From positions 1-64,000 of the forward strand of contig NZ_CAJYOJ010000043.1 in NCBI RefSeq assembly GCF_913776295.1: a stretch of 64,000 bases of DNA. The letters run 5' to 3'. Both the position numbers and the translations under genes were made by a program. The notes under the pieces were generated by a model. That model did not search any database. It was given only the letters and a program-made list of their open reading frames with translations, and was not told where the DNA came from. Positions 28,793 through 38,333 of the stretch are shown here, piece by piece. How positions within the stretch are numbered: the stretch's first letter is position 1; every line of letters begins with the position of its first letter. Source of the DNA: an uncultured Pedobacter sp. (GTDB taxonomy: Bacteria > Bacteroidota > Bacteroidia > Sphingobacteriales > Sphingobacteriaceae).

Positions 28793-29206
28793 ATTTTAAC
28801 TAAAAACACAGGTATAATGACATAATAATGACAAACAAAATGCATTATTAATAAGACGGCTATCCTTTTTTTACGATACAAATATCCGATAAATCCCTCA
28901 GATTTTAACGCTAATAAACAGTATCTTGCTCAAAATAAGTCAAAATGATTAATCCTAATTCGAAAAAAAATAATGCCAAAAATTAGATATGTCTGATTTT
29001 ACGACAGAAAATAATCTGCCAAGTGATAAATAGCTTTACGTTCAATGACAAGATTCTTTGTTATTCCAGTATGTTAATACTTTTCCCAATATTTTGAATT
29101 TCAAAGCTTTTGGGGTAAAACAGCCTCTTCAAAATACTTACTTGGCTGAGTTTAACATAGTACCAGATGTGAGATTAATAATTTAACCGAACTTATATCG
29201 CTTTTT
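28793..29206. other. Non-coding gap between susC 4 and the M14 peptidase gene
   Basis: About 410 AT-rich bases with stops in all frames. A TTGTTAAAA-like motif near the susC 4 promoter recurs before susC 2 and susC 3. No RNA gene, repeat or clear terminator for the M14 gene is visible. Confidence 0.45.
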
Positions 29207-31696
29207 TTAATAACCGCAAAATATTATATTAGAGAACAAAGTTTTCCCGCCCTCCCAGAAGTTTCTAAAAAGCGGATCATTAGCCAGATAAACCACCTGG
29301 CCTCGACCAAAATCCTGTACACCGATAAGTAGTCCACTTTTCAACTCTTCTCTTGCTTTTTTGCCTACCACACCAGCCATTAAACTTTTTTCGTTAACTA
29401 AACCCACATTCCACCCTTGAACAAATGGCTCATATATTTTGCGGTCTGTTTTTAAACTATAATAGGTTTTGCCCAGGCCGTAAGAAAACGGGTGACTGGA
29501 ATCAAGATTGATCTTATATATTGCACCAGGAATAGTCGTTTCGAAATCATCTTTGTTCTTATCTTTAAAAAGAAGTTTGTTTGCCTCCGGTTTTTCATCT
29601 TTTTTTACCGCCGCTTCCTTCTTTTTAATATCAAAACCCTTTTTATCCACTACACTTTCGATGGCATCTTCCATTAAAATCAGTTTTCCTCCTTTATTTA
29701 GCCAGGCTGTCAGACCATCGCCAACAAAGGCGCCATAACTTCCATCGGGCAAAATCAATGTATTTACCTTATTGATATCCAAGCTATTCAGATCTTTGGC
29801 ATTTATGATAATAGGAGAAAGATTTAAGTCATGTTCAAGAAAAAACCAGGCTTCGCCAAAAGCCAGAGAAGAAACTTCCATACCAGAAACAAGGGCAATT
29901 TTAGGCTGTTTTAACAGTGGATAAACATTAGATCCAAAGTCTTTACCTTTCTCTACAAAGCCACTGCTTATCGCCTGAACGGATTTATCCTGCATTTTAG
30001 CAATAGCGGAAATTTTATCTTTTATTCCCTTTATTGTTTTTTCATTTTCTACCCTTAATACGATCAGTGTTCCGGCAGGATAATCTTTGCCGTTCACCGA
30101 GAATGGCTGATCGGCCTGCCTCACTTTTATGTTTTCTTTTTGCAATGCCGTTAAAACCCGAACATCTTCGCCAGTTCCCCAGCTAAACAGCCAGGCCAGG
30201 GGTTTCTCCACTTCAGTATTGATAATTTTTGGTTCTTCAATTGCCGGGAATTTGCCCTTTATACTCTCTTTACTGGCGTAACCCTTTAATCCGTACACAT
30301 AGGGTAGGGCCCAGGCCGTAATATCATAAGTATTAGAATCAGTTACAAAGGTTTGTGGCTCCAATAAAACATTGGCCAGAACTGCCCTTGGCTGCTGCAT
30401 GTTAACAATCAAATCGTTGCGCGAGATGCTAAAATTTTCTTCCTTTTGCGTATCGTAATCATAAGCCCTTCCGGTTTTATCGCCACCAAAGGCAAATTCG
30501 ATCTTATTTCTGGTTAACAGTTGGGCCAGTTTTTTTAAGCGTGATAAATTGGTTGCTTTTATAATGTAACTTTTGTAAATGCCCGGGCTATTGGCCAATT
30601 CCTGCTGGAAATATTTTTTATACTCAGTTAATAATTTCTGATGGTTTAAGGAAGTTACTTCTAAGGTAGACATTCCTGTGGTAAAGTGGTGTGCAATACG
30701 ATCTTTTAAAGTTAAGGTATCACCATCATTGGTTACCACCGATAATCCGGCCCTGATACCACCTTGCTCGTAAGTCATCCCGATTGACCCGTTATACAAG
30801 GGGTAAGTATCACCATAGGAAGGGTAAAGCAGATCAAAACGCTCTTTGGTAAAATATGGCCAGCCTTCTGCATCGAAGTATTTGGCATTGTTTTTACCCA
30901 CCACCACCTGAAAACTTTTTTGCCATGGCGTAATATCCTGGTGAACAGGTTCTGCTGCTGGTGCAAAATAATAGGGTTCATTATAACTCTGCTCATGAAA
31001 ATCGACATGTACCTGGGGCATCCACTGGTTATATAAAGCCAGCCGCTGCTGGCTCTCAATCTGGGTTTGCCAGGCCCAGTCACGGTTTAAATCGAAATAA
31101 TAATGATTCGGTCTGCCACCTGGCCAAGGTTCAATGTGTTCTCTTGACGAGGGATCAGCATTAGGTGTTTTCCCAACCACACTGTTAAAATAATTTACGT
31201 AACGGTCTCTTCCATCAGGATTTAAACAGGGATCGATGACTACAATAGTATTTTTTAACCACTCGTTAGCAGGCTTGTTATTTCCCGAAACTAAAGTATA
31301 AAGCATTTTCATTGCCGTTTCAGTAGAGTTAGCCTCATTGCCGTGTACATTATAGCTTAGCCAAAGTATAGCAGGCTGATTGTTTAGATCGATCGTATTA
31401 TTGGTGCCAGTTGCCAAAACTAAATTATTGCTCCTGATTTGCTCTAGTTTGGTTATGTTGTCTGGCGAAGAAATCATGGCTACCATTAATGGCCTGCCTT
31501 CATTGGTTTTACCATATTCAATCAGCTTCATATTCTTAGCAGCAGTAGAAGCGGTCTGTCTAAAATAATCGGCCACCTTATGGTGAGGGGTAAAGTGCGA
31601 ACCTAACTCGTAGCCCAAAAAATCATCTGGGCTTTGTACTTGTCCATAAACACTTAGATTGATGAATAAAGCAATGGAAAACAGAACGTATCTCAT
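29207..31696 (-). CDS. M14-family zinc carboxypeptidase, secreted, with C-terminal amidotransferase-like domain
   Basis: An 829-residue protein with signal peptide MRYVLFSIALFINLSVYGQ; the ATG at 31696 is chosen because upstream codons have no signal-like character. The M14 catalytic domain covers about residues 40-380: YGKTNEGRPL, VHGNEANSTE with zinc ligands His118 and Glu121, the Arg region NPDGRDRYVNYF, and HVDFHEQ with the third zinc ligand. The C-terminal part (about 600-700) contains KIALVSGMEVSS and NTLILPDGSYGAFVGDGLTAWLNKGGKLILMED, which look like a class I glutamine-amidotransferase-type fold. It cleaves C-terminal residues from peptides in the periplasm or outside the cell. Its place inside the SusCD block hints at peptide substrates for neighbouring transporters. 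Confidence 0.88.
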   Translation of the reverse strand: MRYVLFSIALFINLSVYGQVQSPDDFLGYELGSHFTPHHKVADYFRQTASTAAKNMKLIEYGKTNEGRPLMVAMISSPDNITKLEQIRSNNLVLATGTNNTIDLNNQPAILWLSYNVHGNEANSTETAMKMLYTLVSGNNKPANEWLKNTIVVIDPCLNPDGRDRYVNYFNSVVGKTPNADPSSREHIEPWPGGRPNHYYFDLNRDWAWQTQIESQQRLALYNQWMPQVHVDFHEQSYNEPYYFAPAAEPVHQDITPWQKSFQVVVGKNNAKYFDAEGWPYFTKERFDLLYPSYGDTYPLYNGSIGMTYEQGGIRAGLSVVTNDGDTLTLKDRIAHHFTTGMSTLEVTSLNHQKLLTEYKKYFQQELANSPGIYKSYIIKATNLSRLKKLAQLLTRNKIEFAFGGDKTGRAYDYDTQKEENFSISRNDLIVNMQQPRAVLANVLLEPQTFVTDSNTYDITAWALPYVYGLKGYASKESIKGKFPAIEEPKIINTEVEKPLAWLFSWGTGEDVRVLTALQKENIKVRQADQPFSVNGKDYPAGTLIVLRVENEKTIKGIKDKISAIAKMQDKSVQAISSGFVEKGKDFGSNVYPLLKQPKIALVSGMEVSSLAFGEAWFFLEHDLNLSPIIINAKDLNSLDINKVNTLILPDGSYGAFVGDGLTAWLNKGGKLILMEDAIESVVDKKGFDIKKKEAAVKKDEKPEANKLLFKDKNKDDFETTIPGAIYKINLDSSHPFSYGLGKTYYSLKTDRKIYEPFVQGWNVGLVNEKSLMAGVVGKKAREELKSGLLIGVQDFGRGQVVYLANDPLFRNFWEGGKTLFSNIIFCGY

Positions 31697-31794
31697 GAAA
31701 AATAATTGTTTATTCAATAATACATAAAATAAATATGATTTGAACATGCACTCCATATCATTTGTGGTAAAATACCCAATGATTGAATAAAAAT

Positions 31795-31818
31795 AAAGCC
31801 CCCAAATCTGGGAGCTTT
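31795..31818 (-). terminator. Terminator of SusCD operon 5
   Basis: AAAGCCCCCA and TGGGAGCTTT pair (one mismatch) around an AATC loop, with a T-rich tract beyond it on the minus strand. It lies about 55 bases after the SusD stop and before the M14 gene start, so the peptidase probably has its own promoter. Confidence 0.75.
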
Positions 31819-31871
31819 ACTAAATCCTATCATACCGTAAAAAATTATATTTAGCCAATGTGTGAAGCTAA

Positions 31872-33287
31872 CTAGTTAGCCCACCAAACCTTGGTTGAAG
31901 TAGCAATATTCTGCTGTGGCTGTGGGTTTGAGGTGATTTCTTGCGAAGGATAAGGAAAACGTTGCGGTATATAAGGCTTAAAGGCATTCTGAACCACGGA
32001 TAAGGCAGGATAGCCCGTTCTGCGCCAATCGTTATATACTTCCAGTGATAAAAAATCGGCGATGTATTTTTCTCCGATTATAGTTTTTAAGGGAACTGAT
32101 GGATCAAGTGTTGCATGAGCAGCAAGATAAGTCGCCTTATCTGCAGCAGCCACCTTCAACATATCCATGTGCGCGGCAATGGCATTGTTATATATTGGTG
32201 TTGCGGCGGCGGCGCCAAGTTTATATAATGTAGCCTCTGCCTTAAGAAACAAGGCCTCCGCATAGGTAGCCAAGAATACTGGAGCTGCCGATCCGCTCCC
32301 ATTATCATCATATCCGCCATAAAATGTTCCTACAGTAGCATACACACTTGGGTCTGTGGCAGCCGCTGTCCCACTCATTCTTCCTACATAGTCATTGCCG
32401 GAACCTGGATTAGCCAAAATTGGTAGTCTTGGATCATTATTAGCTTTTAAAATGTTAACCAAAGTAGAAGATAAAACTACCCCACCAGCACCGGGTAAAG
32501 TGTTTTGATACCAGGGATTTTCTGCTTTTGCCGTCCCTGCATAAGTGATAGAAGCATTATCTGCATTGGAGGTAAAGCCATTTTGAAGTGCTGTTAGTGC
32601 CAGATCAGCCTGGGTTGCTGCATTATAACCTGCTGCCCTGCTTAAACGCAGGTAATATCGGGCCTTAAGCGTGTAAGCAAACTTTTTCCAGGCGGCTAAA
32701 TTTCCACCGTATATCAAGTCATCAGAGCCAATAGCTTTCCCGGCTGATGAAGTGGATAGCTTAGCGATGGCGTCGTCTAGTGTGCTTTGAATAACCTTAT
32801 AAATACTTTCTTGCGAATCATACGCTGGTTTTGTTCCATTTAGCGCCTGAAATGCCTGCGAATATGGAATATCACCCCATAAATCGGTACAAACAGCTAA
32901 ATTATAGGCCAATAATACTTTGCCAACGCCAGAATAAGACGTGCTGCCTTTCTGATCTGCATTATTGATCATGGTACGTAAATTGTAAAAAATAGCGGGA
33001 TACAGGTCAAAACTCCAGGTATTGTTTACATCAGTAGGCGTAATCCGGTAAGTATCGATATTGGGAGGTTCTTGGTTAAGTGCCAATTGCTGTGTCCAAT
33101 ACGCAGTTGTAACCGCTGGATAACCAGCGGCGATCTGAGTTGTAGTGTAAAGTTCAACAGGAGATAAAATCAATGATTCCTGAACCTTCGTAGGATTATT
33201 AGGATCTTGATTAACGTCAAGAAATTTCTTACAGCTACCAAAAGAAAGCAGTAATAAAGTGGCTATTGAATAATATATAATTTTCAT
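31872..33287 (-). CDS. SusD-like outer-membrane lipoprotein (SusD-like_2 type), pair 5
   Basis: A 471-residue surface lipoprotein with lipobox FGSC (Cys19) and the mature start KKFLDVNQDPNNPTKV. Motifs include AYWTQQLALNQEPPNIDTY, GKVLLAYNLAVCTDLWGDIPYSQAF (about residue 125), LIYGGNLAAWKKFAYTLKARYYLRLS, FLATYAEALFLKAEATLYKLG, and the C-terminal SLEVYNDWRRTGYPAL followed by PQRFPYPSQE. It starts 11 bases after the SusC stop. It is closest in layout to pair 1, to which it is probably paralogous. Substrate binding at the cell surface is inferred from family knowledge. Confidence 0.93.
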   Translation of the reverse strand: MKIIYYSIATLLLLSFGSCKKFLDVNQDPNNPTKVQESLILSPVELYTTTQIAAGYPAVTTAYWTQQLALNQEPPNIDTYRITPTDVNNTWSFDLYPAIFYNLRTMINNADQKGSTSYSGVGKVLLAYNLAVCTDLWGDIPYSQAFQALNGTKPAYDSQESIYKVIQSTLDDAIAKLSTSSAGKAIGSDDLIYGGNLAAWKKFAYTLKARYYLRLSRAAGYNAATQADLALTALQNGFTSNADNASITYAGTAKAENPWYQNTLPGAGGVVLSSTLVNILKANNDPRLPILANPGSGNDYVGRMSGTAAATDPSVYATVGTFYGGYDDNGSGSAAPVFLATYAEALFLKAEATLYKLGAAAATPIYNNAIAAHMDMLKVAAADKATYLAAHATLDPSVPLKTIIGEKYIADFLSLEVYNDWRRTGYPALSVVQNAFKPYIPQRFPYPSQEITSNPQPQQNIATSTKVWWAN

Positions 33288-33298
33288 GTTCTTCTAGA

Positions 33299-36200
33299 TT
33301 AAAAGGTTGCTTTTATTGCAAAATTATAACTCCTGTTTGTTGGGGTAACAAAATTGGTAAAACTGGCACCGTTACCTGTTCCATACAAACTCACCTCCGG
33401 ATCCGACCCCGTGTAATGTGGGGCATAAATCCGTAAGTTTCTGCCCGTAGCCGCGATACTTAATCCTTTGAACGGAGTCCTTTTTAGAAGTGAGGAATTA
33501 AAACTATAAGAAAGTGTTACCTGCCTCAACTTATAATAGGTACCATCTTCGACGCCTGTTTCATCCACCACACTCTCATTGTTTTGATAATATTTCTGAT
33601 CAAGCTTAACCACAGTGGTATTGACCGTACCATCACTTTCTCTTATCCCATCAAATACTTTAGTCGCCGTTCTGTTTTCTGTTTTTTTGGTGGTACCGTA
33701 AAAATCTAAATAATGGCCATCTAAATTATATACATTTCCACCGTACCTCACATCAAACACAGCTGATAAGCTAAAGCCCTTATATGAAAAACTGGTGGTT
33801 AAGCCCGCGTTCCATTTCGGAGTGGTGTTTCCGATTACACCAAGTTGATCATCAATAATGGGGTATCCATCATCATCAATCAACAATTTGCCATCTCCAT
33901 TTCTTTTATACCTCGAACCGTATATCACCCCATAAGGTTGGTTTTTATAGGCAAAAATACCTGGGTTGGTAAAACCTGCAAATTGTATATTCTCTAGGCC
34001 CTGACCAATTTCGGTAACCTCATTTTTAATTTTGGAGAAATTGAGTCCGATATTCCACGTAATATTCTTGGTTTTAATAGGCGTACCATTTAAGATTAAC
34101 TCCACACCTTTGTTATACATGCTTGCCGCATTAATGGTTGCTGCATTAAATCCTGATGATGGCGTAATCGGAGTTGTCGTAATTAAATCAACACTTTTCT
34201 TATCAAAGTAGGTAGCTTCCAAATTCAATCTGCTTCTGAACATCTTTAATTCGATCCCGGTTTCAAACTCTTTTAATCCTTCATTTTTTAGATTCGGATC
34301 GCCATAGGTGTTAGTAAGTAAGAATCCATTCTGGCCTTGATAAGGAAATTCTATGTTTGAAATTACCGGGTGTACATATGTAGTGCTTAGCGCATAAGGA
34401 CCAACATTATCGTTTCCAACATAAGAATATGACAACCTAATTTTACCAAAATTTAATATGCTATTATCTTCAAGATGTAGCGGCTCTGTAAAGATAAAAG
34501 CAGCCGATGCGGAACCATAAGGATAGTAATTTTTATCTTGACTCAAAACCGAAGTTCCATCGTATCTACCTGTTAAAGACAAGGATATCATTCTTTTATA
34601 TTCAGTTGTCAACTGTGCATAATAACCAACCTTTCTTTTGGTATAATTATTTATGGAGGATATCTGAGTAGACGCATTGTTAATGTTGTAAAAATCAGCA
34701 GCTGATAAACCGACTCCCTTATCAAACACAATCCGCTGATCGTTGCTTAAAATGTTGTTGCCAAGCAGTATGCTACCAAACCAATCTTCATTAAAATTCT
34801 TTTTAGCCTCTACAATAATATCATTGTTAAACTGTTTGTAAATGATTTCGCGATTGTACATTTTGCCATCTGCAGATTCTCCACCTATTATGCCTGGTGC
34901 TTCATGGTAGTTGCTATTATCATTGTAAATGTCGGCACCGCCACGTTCGGTTATAGTTAACCATGGCAAAGGATTATAACTCACCGTAAGCACTGGTAAA
35001 AACCGATTAACCGCCGAAACAAACTTGGTATTATCTACCAACCAGTATGGATTATTTCTAGCCGCTCGATACACCCGCTGAGAACCGTCAGGATTCGTTG
35101 TTGGAAAAGGATTCCACGAGATAGGCGCCGCATATACAGTCCAATATGGGCTGGCTAGTCCATTACCCTCGGCCAAACGATTATTTACAGAGTTAACGTA
35201 ATTAAATTGACCGGTAAGCGTAATGTCTTTGGTAACCTTATTAGAAAATTTTGTAAATAACGAATGTCGGCCAAAATCTGTAGAAGGCACAGTTCCATTT
35301 GTTTTCAGATAAGAATAGGAAACCAGATAAGTTGAATTATCAGTCGATCCATTTACCGCTAAGGTATTATCGGTGGTAAAACCTGTTTTGAAAAATTCTT
35401 TTCTTGGGTCATGCTTCTGCACAGGCTGTCCATTTATCATCAGGCCATCGATAAGCGGCCCCCAAGAAGATGAACTTAACTTACCATTGTTGCCATCCAC
35501 ATAAATACCATTACTACCCTGAGCATATTTATCCTGAAATTCTGGTAAAATCGGATTATCAAAAGTTACCCCAGAACTCAAGGTTACTGATGGTTTTCCT
35601 TTTCCCGTTTTTGTGGTGATAATAACCACACCTCTTGCCGCGGCGGCTCCATATAATGCGCTCGCGGCGGCTCCTTTCAATATGGTTACGCTCTCAATAA
35701 TGTTAGGATCGATATCAATGGCTCGGTTGGATGTTCCGCCGGCACTTAACGCACCATCAGGATTACCTGCTTCAGAGTTATCGATCGGCACACCATCTAA
35801 AATAAAAAGGGCACCATTTTCGCCCGTTAAGGACGTATTGCCCCGAATTACAATTTTTGAAGACCCTCCTGCTGCCCCACTGGAATTAGTAATCTGCACA
35901 CCGGCAACTTTACCGGCTAAGGCGTTAACCAGGTTGTTTTCTTTTGCATCTACCAAAGCACTCCCACTAACTTCTTGTGTAGAATAAGTGAGTGTACGCT
36001 TTTCTCTTTTTATACCTAAAGCCGTAACAACAACTTCACCCAAAACCTTGGAGTCGGTAACCAATACCACATTAATTACATTAGCAGTGGCAATGTTTAC
36101 GGTTTGTGTTGAAAATCCGATGGATGAAAATTGTAAGCTCTTTGCCCCTGATGAAATTTTAATTGAAAACTTTCCATCTGCTCCGGTTGACACACCGATA

Positions 36201-36346
36201 TTAGTACCTGTCACTTTAATGCTTACCCCGGGAATTGGCATGCCGTCTTCCTTGCCTGTAACTGTACCCGTGATGATTCTTTCTTGTGCCATTGCGACAG
36301 ATGCAAATAGCAATACGACGAACAAACTTTGTAGTAGTTTCTTCAT
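33299..36346 (-). CDS. SusC/RagA TonB-dependent outer-membrane transporter, pair 5
   Basis: A 1015-residue SusC protein, the shortest of the five. It has signal peptide MKKLLQSLFVVLLFASVAMAQ, a CarboxypepD_reg domain (IPGVSIKVTGTNIGVSTGADG), and a plug with VNALAGKVAGVQI, GALFILDGVPIDNSEAG and ESVTILKGAAASALYGAAAARG. The barrel ends NFAIKATF. The stretch GEVVVTALGIKREKRTLTYST marks the TonB-box/plug junction. Like the others it lacks an STN domain. It is the first gene of the minus-strand block; the neighbouring murF is transcribed away from it, and the 175-base gap between them must hold both promoters. Confidence 0.95.
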   Translation of the reverse strand: MKKLLQSLFVVLLFASVAMAQERIITGTVTGKEDGMPIPGVSIKVTGTNIGVSTGADGKFSIKISSGAKSLQFSSIGFSTQTVNIATANVINVVLVTDSKVLGEVVVTALGIKREKRTLTYSTQEVSGSALVDAKENNLVNALAGKVAGVQITNSSGAAGGSSKIVIRGNTSLTGENGALFILDGVPIDNSEAGNPDGALSAGGTSNRAIDIDPNIIESVTILKGAAASALYGAAAARGVVIITTKTGKGKPSVTLSSGVTFDNPILPEFQDKYAQGSNGIYVDGNNGKLSSSSWGPLIDGLMINGQPVQKHDPRKEFFKTGFTTDNTLAVNGSTDNSTYLVSYSYLKTNGTVPSTDFGRHSLFTKFSNKVTKDITLTGQFNYVNSVNNRLAEGNGLASPYWTVYAAPISWNPFPTTNPDGSQRVYRAARNNPYWLVDNTKFVSAVNRFLPVLTVSYNPLPWLTITERGGADIYNDNSNYHEAPGIIGGESADGKMYNREIIYKQFNNDIIVEAKKNFNEDWFGSILLGNNILSNDQRIVFDKGVGLSAADFYNINNASTQISSINNYTKRKVGYYAQLTTEYKRMISLSLTGRYDGTSVLSQDKNYYPYGSASAAFIFTEPLHLEDNSILNFGKIRLSYSYVGNDNVGPYALSTTYVHPVISNIEFPYQGQNGFLLTNTYGDPNLKNEGLKEFETGIELKMFRSRLNLEATYFDKKSVDLITTTPITPSSGFNAATINAASMYNKGVELILNGTPIKTKNITWNIGLNFSKIKNEVTEIGQGLENIQFAGFTNPGIFAYKNQPYGVIYGSRYKRNGDGKLLIDDDGYPIIDDQLGVIGNTTPKWNAGLTTSFSYKGFSLSAVFDVRYGGNVYNLDGHYLDFYGTTKKTENRTATKVFDGIRESDGTVNTTVVKLDQKYYQNNESVVDETGVEDGTYYKLRQVTLSYSFNSSLLKRTPFKGLSIAATGRNLRIYAPHYTGSDPEVSLYGTGNGASFTNFVTPTNRSYNFAIKATF

Positions 36347-36521
36347 GATAAATTAGTTTAGTTGATAATGATCCGAAAGCGATATAAAAACTGGCGCATA
36401 ACGGTTATAATAATAAATTTACCGCCTTTTGAAAGGAAGTTGATGAAGAAATGGTGAAGATTGGAAAAAGAGTGTTTTATTTGGAGGCGATTCGTAATTT
36501 TACCCAAGTAATTCATTTGAA

Positions 36522-37823
36522 ATGACAAATACAGAAACCCTTTACCAGCAATACTTACAGTTCCCCATTATTTCTACCGATACCAGAAACATTACACCTG
36601 GTTGTATCTTTTTTGCCCTGAAAGGAGATCATTTTAATGCGAACCATTTTGCCGCCCAGGCCATAGAAAAAGGAGCCGCATTTGCGGTAATTGATGAAGA
36701 AAAATATGCACAAAACGAAAGGTTTTTGTTGGCTGAGGATGTGCTCGGCAGCTTACAAGACCTGGCCCGTTATCACCGCAAACAACTGAACATCCCGGTG
36801 ATCGGTTTAACCGGAAGCAACGGAAAAACCACAAGCAAAGAATTGATAAACGCAGTTTTATCCGAACGGTATAAAACCTTTGCAACCTTTGGTAACTTAA
36901 ACAACCATATTGGTGTTCCGCTATCTATATTATCCATTACCAATGATGTGCAGGTTGCGGTAATTGAAATGGGTGCCAACCACCAGAAAGAAATAGAATT
37001 ACTTTCTACCATAGCACAACCCACCCACGGCATTATTACTAATGTAGGCATGGCGCATTTAGATGGCTTTGGTGGGTTTGAAGGTGTAAAAAAAGGTAAG
37101 GCCGAGCTTTATGCCTATTTAAAGCAAACAAATGGTTATACTTTTATCAACAGAGACAATCCGAACTTGCTTGAAATGAGCATGGCGGCGGGTTTAGACA
37201 AACTTATTTATTATGGAACTGAAAATGGGAATACCATTAAAGGAGAACTAAAAAGCAGTGATCCTTTTATAGCAGTAAACTGGACCAATCACGAAGTTTC
37301 ATCAACCGTAAAAACCAATTTAACCGGCAGTTATAATTTCGAAAATATCCTGGCTGCAATCTGTATAGGAGATTTTTTCGACATGTCGCCTGAAGAAATC
37401 AATTCTGGCTTATCCAATTATCAGCCGAAAAATAACCGTTCACAACTCAACAAAACGGAGAAAAATACGGTAATCTGCGATTTCTATAATGCCAATCCAA
37501 GCAGTATGGCAGCGGCTTTGAAAAATCTTTCCGTAATATCAGCCGATAAAAAATTGGCCATTCTGGGCGATATGTTCGAATTAGGCCCTGAATCTCATGA
37601 TCAACACCAACTTATAGTAAAACAAGCCAATGAAAGTAATTTAGATCAGATTATTTTTATCGGAAAGGATTTCTATACATTTAAAGACAGTTTTACAGGC
37701 ATATTTTTCGAAACACCTGCAGAGGCCGCAACCTTTTTAGCAGAAAACCAGGTACATGATCAATTGGTATTGCTAAAAGGTTCAAGGGGGATGAAACTGG
37801 AAAGCTTGTTGCAATACTTGTAG
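36522..37823 (+). CDS. murF: UDP-N-acetylmuramoyl-tripeptide--D-alanyl-D-alanine ligase
   Basis: A 433-residue cytoplasmic Mur ligase that adds D-Ala-D-Ala to UDP-MurNAc-tripeptide in peptidoglycan synthesis. The N-terminal domain contains STDTRNITPGCIFFALKGDHFN, which binds the UDP moiety. The central ATPase carries the P-loop TGSNGKTT (97-104), IEMGANHQKEI and TNVGMAHLDGFG. The C-terminal ligase domain includes ICDFYNANPSSMAAAL and AILGDMFELG, typical of MurF rather than MurC/D/E. The gene stands alone, outside a dcw cluster. It converges on gldH with a 27-base gap. Confidence 0.96.
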   Translation: MTNTETLYQQYLQFPIISTDTRNITPGCIFFALKGDHFNANHFAAQAIEKGAAFAVIDEEKYAQNERFLLAEDVLGSLQDLARYHRKQLNIPVIGLTGSNGKTTSKELINAVLSERYKTFATFGNLNNHIGVPLSILSITNDVQVAVIEMGANHQKEIELLSTIAQPTHGIITNVGMAHLDGFGGFEGVKKGKAELYAYLKQTNGYTFINRDNPNLLEMSMAAGLDKLIYYGTENGNTIKGELKSSDPFIAVNWTNHEVSSTVKTNLTGSYNFENILAAICIGDFFDMSPEEINSGLSNYQPKNNRSQLNKTEKNTVICDFYNANPSSMAAALKNLSVISADKKLAILGDMFELGPESHDQHQLIVKQANESNLDQIIFIGKDFYTFKDSFTGIFFETPAEAATFLAENQVHDQLVLLKGSRGMKLESLLQYL

Positions 37824-37850
37824 GGTATTGGCATAGGCTGATACGCCTTA

Positions 37851-38333
37851 CTATTCTACCAACAGCCCAACATCACTTATTTCCAAAAGCGGATTGTCCC
37901 GCATATTCTGCTCAATTTCAATCTCAAACTTGCCATTTCTTGGAAAATGATGGTTGGTCAACATCGGAAGGGTATAGCTAAATATATTTCCTGAACCGCT
38001 ACCCAACCATTCTCCATCATTTTTAGCCAGTTTATACTGATAACGTTTGGTTACTACCTTTTTACCATTTTTAAAATGAGCCAGAATAAAAATATTGGCG
38101 TATTTGTAGTTGGCAGTATGCCTTAACTTAAAATAAATATTATAAGCTTTGGTATTGTCTTTAATATTAAATGTTGCAGAAATATGGTTACGGTAAGGCC
38201 ACCTTCGGTCGGCAATTTCTACATTGCTATCAACTACACTGTCTGTACAGCCCATAAATAGTGTCACCATCCATAAAAAGGCAAGTAAAATGATTTGCCT
38301 TTTATTCAGCAGCAGGTTTATTTTCGGAGCCAT
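37851..38333 (-). CDS. gldH: Gliding motility lipoprotein GldH
   Basis: About 160 residues. The signal peptide has lipobox FMGC (Cys29), and the mature part (STANDARD GldH phrases) includes IADRRWPYRNHISATFNIKDN and NYKYANIFILAHFKNG, ending EISDVGLLVE. GldH is a periplasm-facing lipoprotein needed for gliding and the type IX secretion machinery in Flavobacterium; Pedobacter-type bacteria keep the gene even when gliding is not obvious. The ATG at 38333 was chosen because it leaves a normal lipoprotein signal. This makes the gene overlap the 3' end of ricT by 32 bases, which fits translational coupling in a holB-ricT-gldH operon. Confidence 0.88.
   Translation of the reverse strand: MAPKINLLLNKRQIILLAFLWMVTLFMGCTDSVVDSNVEIADRRWPYRNHISATFNIKDNTKAYNIYFKLRHTANYKYANIFILAHFKNGKKVVTKRYQYKLAKNDGEWLGSGSGNIFSYTLPMLTNHHFPRNGKFEIEIEQNMRDNPLLEISDVGLLVE

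Noticed and set aside
7521..36346. Invertible promoters or recombinase sites controlling the susC genes, as in Bacteroides
   Set aside because: I found no inverted repeats of suitable length flanking the susC promoters, and no invertase gene in the block.
35613..36356. Two adjacent plus-strand frames of about 120 codons antisense to the start of susC 5
   Set aside because: They mirror the coding strand of a well-supported SusC gene; composition follows that gene and no family fits.
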